Shown here piece by piece: positions 45,351-57,326 of a stretch of 64,000 bases of DNA. The stretch is from Anopheles merus (Eukaryota; Arthropoda; Insecta; Diptera; Culicidae): assembly GCF_017562075.2 (NCBI RefSeq), contig NC_054083.1:2946773-3010772 (forward strand). The letters run 5' to 3'. The notes under the pieces were generated by a model, which ran no database searches, had not been told where the DNA came from, and saw nothing but the letters and a program-made list of their open reading frames with translations. The position numbers and the translations under genes were made by a program. Within the stretch, counting starts at the first letter, position 1. Each line of letters begins with the position of its first letter.

Positions 45351-45458
45351 TCGTTTCCTTCTTTTGACGTTTTCTTCATTTTCCTTGCCTGACGTTTCCT
45401 CCGTTTCGGTTTTATTTCGCCCTGATATTGCTATCTCTCTCTGCTTCTCCATTTCCAT
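45144..45458 (-). CDS. Chimeric ORF: Gypsy LTR sequence fused to Bel gag (junction 1)
   Basis: A 104-codon frame begins with LTR-encoded sequence (MEMEKQREIAISGRNK, Glu/Lys-rich). It crosses the tandem-repeat junction and continues in frame into the Bel gag block QHCLKGTALDIVGHLLLFP, up to the usual frame break. A second copy, differing by one residue, is at 49417-49731. Whether it is expressed is unknown; the LTR promoter would lie on the correct strand. Confidence 0.4.
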   Translation of the reverse strand: MEMEKQREIAISGRNKTETEETSGKENEENVKRRKRERLQHCLKGTALDIVGHLLLFPEGVKAAIDTLKARFGRPDLIVDRTVEKIKMMCWLLDWWITSTTLCC

Positions 45459-48400
45459 CTCCTTCTGATTCGCCGGCTATTTGAAATCTCTGTTACGTCA
45501 CAAAGCCGGTTACGTTCTTCTATGTGAAATTAATTACTTTCTTGATGTTTTTAGTACAAGTTTTACGTTCTCTCTTCTTTTGCTCCTCCTATGCTATTTC
45601 CATTCTCTACAGACGCCTCCACGCCTCCTTTGTCCTTGTGAACGGCCTAAAAAGACTGTCTTGTATATAAACTTTTATTTCATTTAATTTATTTCTTTTA
45701 CCTTACAAAGGTTAATCATTTATCACCTATGCACCTGCACATACTGACCAGACGAATCCAGCTTACACTGCGGAGCATCGGATGACACCGGACTGCAGCC
45801 CGCAGACAACACGGCGTAGGGAACGAGACACCAGTGCATGCGTGGTACCAACGTGACCGAGCTTCCATCAGAACCAGAAAGATCTTACAATCACACTTGC
45901 ATTTTGACACCTAAATAGCTTAGCAAATAGGCAGAAATAGGCACTAGCTTAGCAAATAGATGTAAGAAGGCATTAGTTAGACACAAAACAGTCAGTACAT
46001 GTAATGTAATGTAAGTTTTAGGCAATATCATTAGATGGAGAAGTCTATTTTCATTTAGGTCCTTTAACGCACACATTTCAAGAGTAGCTAGCTAGTAAGA
46101 GAGTGCAATAGAAATAGACAGAGAGTAGCTTTATTTCAATTGTTATGTATGTGAACGCAGGATAAGTGACAGACGTCAACAGCTATCATCCAAGCAGACC
46201 ACGCCGCTTGCGTCCGCGCTTTTTTTACTCTCGCTCTCTCCGATTTCCATTGTTATCGCGTATAAAACGAATTTTGTAAACCCGAAGTATTTTTCTAATA
46301 AATCAGTGAACTCACAACAGTAAATACAGAACATCAATATTTAAATTTTTGTTTATATTCGTTATCAGTTGGCTAGCAAATGCTAAGATACTTCATACGT
46401 ATTTTTAACTCCTATCACAACCTCCTCGTGATACTATCAAGAATGTAATTGAAGTATGCAGATGCATTGCTTCAGAATTATGCACTAATACCAATGGAGG
46501 AACTTTTTATGGTAATAGATGTCGTACATAAATAAATGTTGAACTTGATTCTTGAACTTGAATCCATAGTTAGTTTTTTTAATGTTTTTTTATTTCCGTA
46601 ACAATTATTTCAAACTTCTTCTCTTCTTGTTTGGCACAACAACCGCTGTCGGTCAAGGCCTGCCTGTACTCACAAGTGGAGTGAGCTTGGCTTTCAGTGA
46701 CTTATTGTTACCATAGCAGGATAGTCAGTCCTACGTATGGGGTCCTACGCGGTCTATTCGGGACTTGAACCCATGATTTCAAACTTACGTTGGATTAATT
46801 ATCTTAGCTTCTTAAATTATGCAACTTTAGGTAAAGTTTCAAAGATAAAAAAAATGCAATTTTTGGATTTTTATTACTAATCCCTGACCAACATTTAGAA
46901 AAACATCTTTAGTAAACAATACATCTATTATTTGGTCTTCTTTTAACATATGTTATATTCAAAAGTGAGCTGAGCATCTCAGTCACATACGTGTTAGCTT
47001 CTAAGTTAGCATTAAATGCTTATAATGCCTCTTCTGTATCAATGGCAGTAATGGCTGCATTGCGTGATGTTGTCCCTGCTATAGTATCCATTGCGGAAAA
47101 CATAATTTCGAGCCGTAGTCTGCTTCGATAGCTTAATAAGATTGTCCACTTGTTTTCGAGTTATAACACATTCATGTACACCGGATGATGAAAAAGTATC
47201 AGGTAAAGACGGCAGACTGGTTGAGGATGACGATCCGGAAGAGAATCGCTGTCCCGGCATAGCTGACGAATCGGAAGAGAATCGCTGTCCCAGCATAGCT
47301 GACGAATCGGACAAAGATCCATCGAAAAGGAACGTACCGGAAACGTCAGGGATGGTTGATGGTGACGATGAAGCGGTCAACAATGACTGTTGGAAAACGT
47401 TTGCTTCCCGTGTAAAAAAAGTTAGAGAATTAAATTCTTTAGGCTACTTTAACGCAGTGCCAAAAACTTAGTGTTTTTTATTCTCTCTCTTATAATCGTT
47501 TGTACACTTGTTCGCTCTTGTCGTTAAGGGCCGATTGCGCGGTTTTTCTCCCTTTTTATGTGTTTTGAACCGGATCATAACATCGCCTGGTCTGACAGAT
47601 GTTGGAACCTTACAAATGTTCCAACATTGTCCCCCCGAGTGTGAAGCTATCGCTGTCGCACTCCCGCATATCTGTCAGACTCTTGTTCCGTTGCTTTGTT
47701 TACTTCCGCGCTACAACGAAATGTGCATACACGCGGTTCTACCCGGCCGACGCTTCTAAAGGTAAGTTCATACGCGGTTCAGTTAATTATCTTGCTAATT
47801 CTTTTCAGCTGGTGGTTTCGTAATTCGCTTCGACCTTTCCGAATCTATTCTACCTATTCGAGTAAGATTTCTATGCGTGTAACTATCTTCTATCAACCGA
47901 ACCACATTCATCAAATCCGCATTATTATCGGCGCTCTCGTGTTTATCCTGTTTACCGTCTTTTTTGGCCGTCTCTATTGGCAAGTGAGTATAATGTTTTC
48001 TACTACATTCTGGTGAACCGTCTAAGACAACAATCCTGCCTTTCCTCAGATATGTACAACGCGGCGAAGTACCAATTACCGTGTTTTCTATGAAACGCAT
48101 TTCTATACACGGTACCGCTGTCATTCGAATTGGTTCCCTAATTTCGACCTTTCTACGCTCTGCACTTTTGACGTTAGTGACTCGCGGCGAAGATCGTGCA
48201 TTCAACTCAACGGCCACGAGATCGACGGAACTCTCGCGTACCCGTGTGTGGAAAGCTTGCAAAGAAACTCCTGGTGTATTGGTCGCTATCGGACAGGGCC
48301 CATACGCTACCCATCCTAGGCGAGTTTTTGAGACGATCGGCTGCCCCCATTTCCCTTCAACGCATTTCAACGAACGCCCAAGGATGCAATTGTCTATCTC

Positions 48401-49623
48401 TATGAGGATGCGTGGTGCTGCATCCGCATACGACGGCAGCTGAAGTTCCCGTAGGTGCTGGTATTTTGCCGCAAGCTGGGAAGTGTTGACCGATTGTCTC
48501 GGGAGAGCCAATTCCTTCACGGTATGAACATCGGTTAGAAGATACGGCGTGGCCGAACCCTGTCTACCCGATTTTTTTACCGAGAGCTGTACCGAGTCCC
48601 TTTCCTCTCTCGTAACGTCACCGGTCCAATGAAGCTGGATAGGGTGGGGCGTGCCTTCAAGACCAAGTTCGTCCATCAACCCATGGTCCATAAACGTTGA
48701 CGTTGAGCCATCGTCTAAGAAAGCGAAGGTTTCTACCTTTCCTCGTGGCCCGTACAGCGTCACTGGTACGTACTTTAACAGCACGCTCTCGTTCACTCCT
48801 GAATGTGTATTAAAACAATTATTAATTGCTTCATTAGATATACCGCAGTTACCATGGGTGCCTTCCTGGTGCAGCAGTGAATTATGCAAAATACTGCACC
48901 CATCTACGCCACACGGAGTTGTGATGTTGCATCTTCCGTTGTGGTAGCCGAGACATCTGCGACACAGTTTGCGTTCGTTGATGAACGCTTTCCTGGCAGC
49001 TACCGTAGTCCTGAGAAACTTCTTGCAGGCGCGCAACGACACGCACGTCCCCCCACAGAGGATACACGACGGTGACTCCGGGTGGCTACTCGATGAAGGT
49101 ACACCGCTGCTGGACTCATCCTGGAGTACCACGGCGTTGCAGTAAGCTGGAGTAGTACGTACATATGGAGCGGTACGGTGAGGCTGCATTGCCGCGGGTC
49201 GATGTGGCGCATGTCGTTGCACATTATGACGCGCGGGTGGTGCGCTCCTCTCAGCTTGCTCCGTGCTGGCTTCGGGCATGTCGATAACCGCACAGATATC
49301 ATCCGCTAGCTCACCGATCCACATTCCGAACTGGTACAAGTTCACTGATCGCAGTCGCTTTCGGAGTCGTGCCCATTCCATACACAGTACAGGTGGTAAC
49401 TTTTTTACCAGCTCCTTCAGCAGCATAACGTCGTGGATGTAATCCACCAATCCAGAAGCCTGCACATCATTTTTATTTTCTCCACCGTCCGATCCACAAT
49501 CAAATCCGGCCTTCCGAAACGAGCTTTCAAAGTGTCAATAGCCGCTTTCACACCTTCCGGAAACAGTAACAAGTGACCGACTATATCCAACGCAGTACCT
49601 TTGAGGCAGTGCTGCAGTCTCTC
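45351..49623. repeat. 4.27-kb tandem unit 2
   Basis: 4,273 bp. It starts with the 261-bp Gypsy LTR fragment (45351-45611) fused to Bel gag at a junction with about one base of overlap. It shares with unit 3 a CTG to CAG change in the Bel ORF start (MQASG in place of MLASG). Confidence 0.95.
47388..49623 (-). mobile_element. Truncated Bel element in unit 2
   Basis: 3' LTR at 47388-47626, ORF at 47795-49465 (minus), truncated at the same junction as unit 1. Confidence 0.9.
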
Positions 49624-52600
49624 TCGTTTCCTTCTTTTGACGTTTTCTTCATTTTCCTTGCCTGACGTTTCCTCCGTTTCGGTTTTATTTCGCCCTGATA
49701 TTGCTATCTCTCTCTGCTTCTCCATTTCCATCTCCTTCTGATTCGCCGGCTATTTGAAATCTCTGTTACGTCACAAAGCCGGTTACGTTCTTCTATGTGA
49801 AATTAATTACTTTCTTGATGTTTTTAGTACAAGTTTTACGTTCTCTCTTCTTTTGCTCCTCCTATGCTATTTCCATTCTCTACAGACGCCTCCACGCCTC
49901 CTTTGTCCTTGTGAACGGCCTAAAAAGACTGTCTTGTATATAAACTTTTATTTCATTTAATTTATTTCTTTTACCTTACAAAGGTTAATCATTTATCACC
50001 TATGCACCTGCACATACTGACCAGACGAATCCAGCTTACACTGCGGAGCATCGGATGACACCGGACTGCAGCCCGCAGACAACACGGCGTAGGGAACGAG
50101 ACACCAGTGCATGCGTGGTACCAACGTGACCGAGCTTCCATCAGAACCAGAAAGATCTTACAATCACACTTGCATTTTGACACCTAAATAGCTTAGCAAA
50201 TAGGCAGAAATAGGCACTAGCTTAGCAAATAGATGTAAGAAGGCATTAGTTAGACACAAAACAGTCAGTACATGTAATGTAATGTAAGTTTTAGGCAATA
50301 TCATTAGATGGAGAAGTCTATTTTCATTTAGGTCCTTTAACGCACACATTTCAAGAGTAGCTAGCTAGTAAGAGAGTGCAATAGAAATAGACAGAGAGTA
50401 GCTTTATTTCAATTGTTATGTATGTGAACGCAGGATAAGTGACAGACGTCAACAGCTATCATCCAAGCAGACCACGCCGCTTGCGTCCGCGCTTTTTTTA
50501 CTCTCGCTCTCTCCGATTTCCATTGTTATCGCGTATAAAACGAATTTTGTAAACCCGAAGTATTTTTCTAATAAATCAGTGAACTCACAACAGTAAATAC
50601 AGAACATCAATATTTAAATTTTTGTTTATATTCGTTATCAGTTGGCTAGCAAATGCTAAGATACTTCATACGTATTTTTAACTCCTATCACAACCTCCTC
50701 GTGATACTATCAAGAATGTAATTGAAGTATGCAGATGCATTGCTTCAGAATTATGCACTAATACCAATGGAGGAACTTTTTATGGTAATAGATGTCGTAC
50801 ATAAATAAATGTTGAACTTGATTCTTGAACTTGAATCCATAGTTAGTTTTTTTAATGTTTTTTTATTTCCGTAACAATTATTTCAAACTTCTTCTCTTCT
50901 TGTTTGGCACAACAACCGCTGTCGGTCAAGGCCTGCCTGTACTCACAAGTGGAGTGAGCTTGGCTTTCAGTGACTTATTGTTACCATAGCAGGATAGTCA
51001 GTCCTACGTATGGGGTCCTACGCGGTCTATTCGGGACTTGAACCCATGATTTCAAACTTACGTTGGATTAATTATCTTAGCTTCTTAAATTATGCAACTT
51101 TAGGTAAAGTTTCAAAGATAAAAAAAATGCAATTTTTGGATTTTTATTACTAATCCCTGACCAACATTTAGAAAAACATCTTTAGTAAACAATACATCTA
51201 TTATTTGGTCTTCTTTTAACATATGTTATATTCAAAAGTGAGCTGAGCATCTCAGTCACATACGTGTTAGCTTCTAAGTTAGCATTAAATGCTTATAATG
51301 CCTCTTCTGTATCAATGGCAGTAATGGCTGCATTGCGTGATGTTGTCCCTGCTATAGTATCCATTGCGGAAAACATAATTTCGAGCCGTAGTCTGCTTCG
51401 ATAGCTTAATAAGATTGTCCACTTGTTTTCGAGTTATAACACATTCATGTACACCGGATGATGAAAAAGTATCAGGTAAAGACGGCAGACTGGTTGAGGA
51501 TGACGATCCGGAAGAGAATCGCTGTCCCGGCATAGCTGACGAATCGGAAGAGAATCGCTGTCCCAGCATAGCTGACGAATCGGACAAAGATCCATCGAAA
51601 AGGAACGTACCGGAAACGTCAGGGATGGTTGATGGTGACGATGAAGCGGTCAACAATGACTGTTGGAAAACGTTTGCTTCCCGTGTAAAAAAAGTTAGAG
51701 AATTAAATTCTTTAGGCTACTTTAACGCAGTGCCAAAAACTTAGTGTTTTTTATTCTCTCTCTTATAATCGTTTGTACACTTGTTCGCTCTTGTCGTTAA
51801 GGGCCGATTGCGCGGTTTTTCTCCCTTTTTATGTGTTTTGAACCGGATCATAACATCGCCTGGTCTGACAGATGTTGGAACCTTACAAATGTTCCAACAT
51901 TGTCCCCCCGAGTGTGAAGCTATCGCTGTCGCACTCCCGCATATCTGTCAGACTCTTGTTCCGTTGCTTTGTTTACTTCCGCGCTACAACGAAATGTGCA
52001 TACACGCGGTTCTACCCGGCCGACGCTTCTAAAGGTAAGTTCATACGCGGTTCAGTTAATTATCTTGCTAATTCTTTTCAGCTGGTGGTTTCGTAATTCG
52101 CTTCGACCTTTCCGAATCTATTCTACCTATTCGAGTAAGATTTCTATGCGTGTAACTATCTTCTATCAACCGAACCACATTCATCAAATCCGCATTATTA
52201 TCGGCGCTCTCGTGTTTATCCTGTTTACCGTCTTTTTTGGCCGTCTCTATTGGCAAGTGAGTATAATGTTTTCTACTACATTCTGGTGAACCGTCTAAGA
52301 CAACAATCCTGCCTTTCCTCAGATATGTACAACGCGGCGAAGTACCAATTACCGTGTTTTCTATGAAACGCATTTCTATACACGGTACCGCTGTCATTCG
52401 AATTGGTTCCCTAATTTCGACCTTTTTACGCTCTGCACTTTTGACGTTAGTGACTCGCGGCGAAGATCGTGCATTCAACTCAACGGCCACGAGATCGACG
52501 GAACTCTCGCGTACCCGTGTGTGGAAAGCTTGCAAAGAAACTCCTGGTGTATTGGTCGCTATCGGACAGGGCCCATACGCTACCCATCCTAGGCGAGTTT

Positions 52601-53896
52601 TTGAGACGATCGGCTGCCCCCATTTCCCTTCAACGCATTTCAACGAACGCCCAAGGATGCAATTGTCTATCTCTATGAGGATGCGTGGTGCTGCATCCGC
52701 ATACGACGGCAGCTGAAGTTCCCGTAGGTGCTGGTATTTTGCCGCAAGCTGGGAAGTGTTGACCGATTGTCTCGGGAGAGCCAATTCCTTCACGGTATGA
52801 ACATCGGTTAGAAGATACGGCGTGGCCGAACCCTGTCTACCCGATTTTTTTACCGAGAGCTGTACCGAGTCCCTTTCCTCTCTCGTAACGTCACCGGTCC
52901 AATGAAGCTGGATAGGGTGGGGCGTGCCTTCAAGACCAAGTTCGTCCATCAACCCATGGTCCATAAACGTTGACGTTGAGCCATCGTCTAAGAAAGCGAA
53001 GGTTTCTACCTTTCCTCGTGGCCCGTACAGCGTCACTGGTACGTACTTTAACAGCACGCTCTCGTTCACTCCTGAATGTGTATTAAAACAATTATTAATT
53101 GCTTCATTAGATATACCGCAGTTACCATGGGTGCCTTCCTGGTGCAGCAGTGAATTATGCAAAATACTGCACCCATCTACGCCACACGGAGTTGTGATGT
53201 TGCATCTTCCGTTGTGGTAGCCGAGACATCTGCGACACAGTTTGCGTTCGTTGATGAACGCTTTCCTGGCAGCTACCGTAGTCCTGAGAAACTTCTTGCA
53301 GGCGCGCAACGACACGCACGTCCCCCCACAGAGGATACACGACGGTGACTCCGGGTGGCTACTCGATGAAGGTACACCGCTGCTGGACTCATCCTGGAGT
53401 ACCACGGCGTTGCAGTAAGCTGGAGTAGTACGTACATATGGAGCGGTACGGTGAGGCTGCATTGCCGCGGGTCGATGTGGCGCATGTCGTTGCACATTAT
53501 GACGCGCGGGTGGTGCGCTCCTCTCAGCTTGCTCCGTGCTGGCTTCGGGCATGTCGATAACCGCACAGATATCATCCGCTAGCTCACCGATCCACATTCC
53601 GAACTGGTACAAGTTCACTGATCGCAGTCGCTTTCGGAGTCGTGCCCATTCCATACACAGTACAGGTGGTAACTTTTTTACCAGCTCCTTCAGCAGCATA
53701 ACGTCGTGGATGTAATCCACCAATCCAGAAGCCTGCACATCATTTTTATTTTCTCCACCGTCCGATCCACAATCAAATCCGGCCTTCCGAAACGAGCTTT
53801 CAAAGTGTCAATAGCCGCTTTCACACCTTCCGGAAACAGTAACAAGTGACCGACTATATCCAACGCAGTACCTTTGAGGCAGTGCTGCAGTCTCTC
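49624..53896. repeat. 4.27-kb tandem unit 3
   Basis: 4,273 bp. It begins with LTR fragment 49624-49884. At its distal end it runs on into the full Bel 5' half instead of another LTR fragment. It has a private Arg to Lys change in the Bel ORF. Confidence 0.95.
52068..53738 (-). CDS. Bel gag C-terminus, zinc motif and DUF1758-type protease (unit 3)
   Basis: Equivalent to 12178-13848, with the same Cys/His clusters and AFLDDGSTSTFM. Copies in units 1 and 2 (43522-45192, 47795-49465) are almost identical. The start is internal to the original frame. Confidence 0.75.
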   Translation of the reverse strand: MQASGLVDYIHDVMLLKELVKKLPPVLCMEWARLRKRLRSVNLYQFGMWIGELADDICAVIDMPEASTEQAERSAPPARHNVQRHAPHRPAAMQPHRTAPYVRTTPAYCNAVVLQDESSSGVPSSSSHPESPSCILCGGTCVSLRACKKFLRTTVAARKAFINERKLCRRCLGYHNGRCNITTPCGVDGCSILHNSLLHQEGTHGNCGISNEAINNCFNTHSGVNESVLLKYVPVTLYGPRGKVETFAFLDDGSTSTFMDHGLMDELGLEGTPHPIQLHWTGDVTREERDSVQLSVKKSGRQGSATPYLLTDVHTVKELALPRQSVNTSQLAAKYQHLRELQLPSYADAAPRILIEIDNCILGRSLKCVEGKWGQPIVSKTRLGWVAYGPCPIATNTPGVSLQAFHTRVRESSVDLVAVELNARSSPRVTNVKSAERKKVEIREPIRMTAVPCIEMRFIENTVIGTSPRCTYLRKGRIVVLDGSPECSRKHYTHLPIETAKKDGKQDKHESADNNADLMNVVRLIEDSYTHRNLTRIGRIDSERSKRITKPPAEKN

Positions 53897-55039
53897 AAGG
53901 TTTTCGCAATCAGTGTAGTTGCAGGAAATAGTGGTTCGATTATATGTAGATATGAATCGTGGCCACTCATCTACGGATCCGTAGAAACTCGGCAGATCCC
54001 GTGGGAAACCGTTTCGAGCTGTTACTTGGCTTTGGTTAAGGAATGTGTTCGCTGGTGTTCGTTGTGTGTAAGTGTGTGCAGTGGTGTGTGGCGCATACGA
54101 AGAGCGTCCTGTGGCATAGTGTGCGCTTCCCCTTCGGTTGTACATTCCCAGGTCATCAAACCCTGTGCGTTCATTATACATCACGCGTTCATCGTGCAAT
54201 GTGCGTTTTCCTAGCATCGAACGTTCGGTCAATACCGCGCCTTCGTTGTAAACACTGTGTGGTTCTCTGTACATTGCGTGTTCGCCACGCCTGCCATATG
54301 ACGCCGTCTGTGCAGCGTAGTCGCCATTGCCGTACGTCATCTGCACGCCATCATTGTTTGGGTCGTGAACCTGTGTCGGAGGGTTTTGAACCCGAGCCGG
54401 TCCGATTTCTCTCCTATCACAAATTTGCAACGAATTTTCCATTCCGCGAACCCATTCGTCAAAATCAGGTTCGCGTACCCTACCATGCTCGTGTACCAGC
54501 GGTGCTGATCTTGGTACCCCCAAACGGTCAGTTTCTCGGCACCATTCTTCCGCCTTTTCGAGCTCATGCATTTCTAGCAGCTCTTGAAGCTCGTTGCTAA
54601 TGTCGGCATCTCGTTGCCGTCGTTCTTCGAACGACATTCACGGCTTTTCACGCACCTCCTTCACCATACTTTGGCCCGAAATGCCGTTGCCCTTCACTGA
54701 CTCACCGATACTGACGGTCGATGTCCTGGATCTTGCATCCAACGCTGTCTCGTCCCGCTCCTGCCTTTGCGGTATTGCGTTACCGCCCGTAACGCACCGG
54801 TTCGTGCCTGCTTCCAGCGGGATATTATTCACAGCATCGCGTTCCGGAACCGAGCTTGACGACGCTCTTGGAGTTTGAACGCCGTTGTGCCCTGTCGCAT
54901 GACTCGTCACAGGAGTGGAATAAGCCTCCTGTACATCGTAATGCAAATTCCGTGCTTGATCCATTGTTCGGTTCTCAACCTTCGTAATCTTCCCACTATG
55001 TTTTATTGTTTTCACTACGCGGACGCGGGTGTAACTCAC
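53690..55039 (-). pseudogene. Bel gag (right arm), one in-frame TGA
   Basis: Frame 55039-54638 ends in TGA, directly followed by ATG at 54637 in the same frame, and runs on to 53690 (315 codons) with the LPSFYGSVDEWPRF gag signature. This copy keeps the 100 bp that the left copy lost. The frame break before the protease ORF is shared with the left arm. The lone TGA may be a mutated CGA or a readthrough site. Confidence 0.75.
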
Positions 55040-55358
55040 TTACGCGGTACTTTATCGATTCGGTTATACGACTCGCGACGAATTAGCGTGTAAACTGTTA
55101 AACAATTATTTTTTTGGAATGTTGGAAAACGTTTGCTTCCCGTGTAAAAAAAGTTAGAGAATTAAATTCTTTGGACTCCTTTAACGCATTGCCAAAAACT
55201 TAGTGTTTTTTATTCTTTCTCTTATAATCGTTTGTACACTTGTTCGCTCTTGTCGTTAAGGGTCGATTCCGCGATTTTTCTCCCTTTTTATGTGTTTTGA
55301 ACCGGATCAAAACATCGCCTGGTCTGACAGATGTTGGAACCTTACAAATGTTCCAACA

Positions 55359-55843
55359 ATGACGTTTCGGAAGAGGATCGCTGTCCCGGCTTGGCAGACG
55401 AACTGGGCATTGATCCTTTGAACAGAAACGAACCGGAAACATTAGTGATGGGTGGTGGTGACGATGGGACGATCAACAATGACAGTCCGGAAGAGGATCG
55501 CCGTCCCGGTATGACTGACGAACCGGGCATAGATCCACCCAAAAGAAACTTACCGGAAACATCACAGATGGGTGGTGGTGACGATGGGACGGTCAACAAT
55601 GACGGTCCGGAAGAGGATCGCTGTCCCGGCTTGGCTGACGAACCGGACATAGATCCACCCAAAAGAAATGTACCGCAAACATCACGGATGGGTGGCGGTG
55701 ACGATGGAACGGTCAACATATCTGACGAAACAAATATAGGTGGTGGTGACGATGAGACAGCCAACAATGTCGAAGCAAGAATAATAGGAGTAGCGGGCAC
55801 GACCGATGAAACTGACGTCAGAGCAGAAAAAACCATTAGATAG
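55359..55843 (-). pseudogene. DUF4806-type linker (right arm), outer half
   Basis: The mirror of 10180-10657, with 40-residue Ser/Pro repeats on the minus strand; the rest of the ORF lies beyond the Bel element at 42766-43110 and again in each tandem unit. One T fewer than the left arm restores an ATG-started frame at 55836. Confidence 0.6.
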
Positions 55844-56070
55844 GACGTAGTTCCATCATTTCGGTACTCGGTTGCAATGCAAATGATGCATATCCGTGAT
55901 CATGATCCATGTTTTGCATTTTCCTAAAAAGATAATTTTTTCAATAACCTTTGATTCATATTAGATTCTTATATGATTCAAAGCACCTCATGAACTTACC
56001 TGGGTGTATAAGGTTCTGGACAGCCACAAAGCCGATATGGAGTGAAGTTTTCGTAAGTATGTCTCTTGAT

Positions 56071-56587
56071 CAGTGTTGTTAATTGTCGACATTTTTTTAT
56101 GATATTCGCAGTAAGCGGGTGTCAAAATAATTTTTTGATCATGATATTCATGGTTACCATGACACGACTTTCCAAAAGCGATAATCATTTGTGCAATAAC
56201 AATCAATGGTTTTTTGATGACATGATTGCAAAAACTGTAGAATTAATGTCATTTGACATTTTTCATGAGACGCCAGAACTGATCTATCGTGCATTTATCG
56301 ATACTTAGCCATTAGACCACTTGATATTTTCACTCAGTCAACCTGGAAAATGGTGTTCTCTTACAGGAGTATAGAAATTCTCTCCGGACCCATTTTCGAT
56401 GAAGATCTAGTTCACTTGAGGTACGGCAAAATCAAAAAGTCAAATGATTGTAGCAGAAAAATATCATCGTGTCAAATGATATTTTTTCCGTGATTGTCGA
56501 ATGAATGCGTGGATCTAGAATGCGATGCTTCAAAAAGTATCATTTTGTAAAATTTGATGTCGACGACTATCACCGTTCGCAACACTG
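56071..56587. mobile_element. hAT-like MITE with CAGTGTTG ends, right arm only (517 bp)
   Basis: It starts CAGTGTTG and ends CAACACTG, flanked by a perfect 8-bp ctcttgat at 56063-56070 and 56588-56595. The left arm has the single uninterrupted site (atcaagag at 9945-9952). It has no transposase. Confidence 0.92.
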
Positions 56588-56798
56588 CTCTTGATAAAAG
56601 ATTTTCCTAAATAAGCTTTCTTCTATTCACAGCATTGAAATGCGGCTAACAGTCGGTACATATAGACACGGTCATGCTTGATGGAGTGAATATGACGATG
56701 ACGTCACGGTGGGGCCAATGTGTGCCTACTTGTGTGAAAGAGATAAAGCACACCTCAAACATACAAAAACCAAAGTGTTCAAAAAGATGGGGGGGTAC

Positions 56799-57124
56799 CA
56801 AAGTGGGTAGAAAGGAGGTGTCGTCATGTAGAACAATTGGGCATCGAGGCTTTAGAAAAAAGCACAAAACCAGGATCGACGGCAGTTGTCAAATGCGACG
56901 AATGTTGCTGGTATTTAGATATGATATATGAATTGTTTTCGTTTAATACACATTTTTTTAGCATTAAAAATTCGTATTTTGCATCCACACTCCATAAATC
57001 GACATTTTACACGTTATTATGTAGCTGCTGCCTGTAAACAAATATCGACGGCTGTTGTCAAACTGAATCTCAAAATGGCAACATGCCAAACGCTAAGAAG
57101 ACACCTCCTCTATATTCCACCTTG
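56799..57124. mobile_element. hAT-like MITE related to 7632-7956, right arm only (326 bp)
   Basis: Ends CAAAGTGG and CCACCTTG; 8-bp duplication gggggtac at 56791-56798 and 57125-57132. The left arm has the unoccupied site at 9743-9750. Confidence 0.9.
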
Positions 57125-57326
57125 GGGGGTACGACTATGTTTTTTGCACTAGAGCATTTTTAATACCAACTGTCGTTTTTTTTTAACTAGCGGCAGCCAT
57201 GATGGAAATTGAGTGCCCAAGATGGCTTCAACTTGAGTACCACTGAGTTCCCCCGCGAAATAGCATTTCGCGGGATGTCACCGTAAAGCTGTCAAAAATC
57301 ACCCATCATTGCGGCTCGGGTATATA

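Larger units (their letters stand above)
51661..55358 (-). mobile_element. Complete Bel element of the right arm
   Basis: 3' LTR at 51661-51899 and 5' LTR at 55120-55358, with atgac after 55358 and before 51661 (the complement of gtcat). 3,698 bp, exactly 100 bp longer than the left copy, owing to the gag segment deleted there. Like all copies it has no RT or integrase. Confidence 0.92.

Noticed and set aside
41079..53896. CRISPR-like or satellite array
   Set aside because: Units are 4.27 kb and made of known retroelement parts; no short repeat-spacer pattern.
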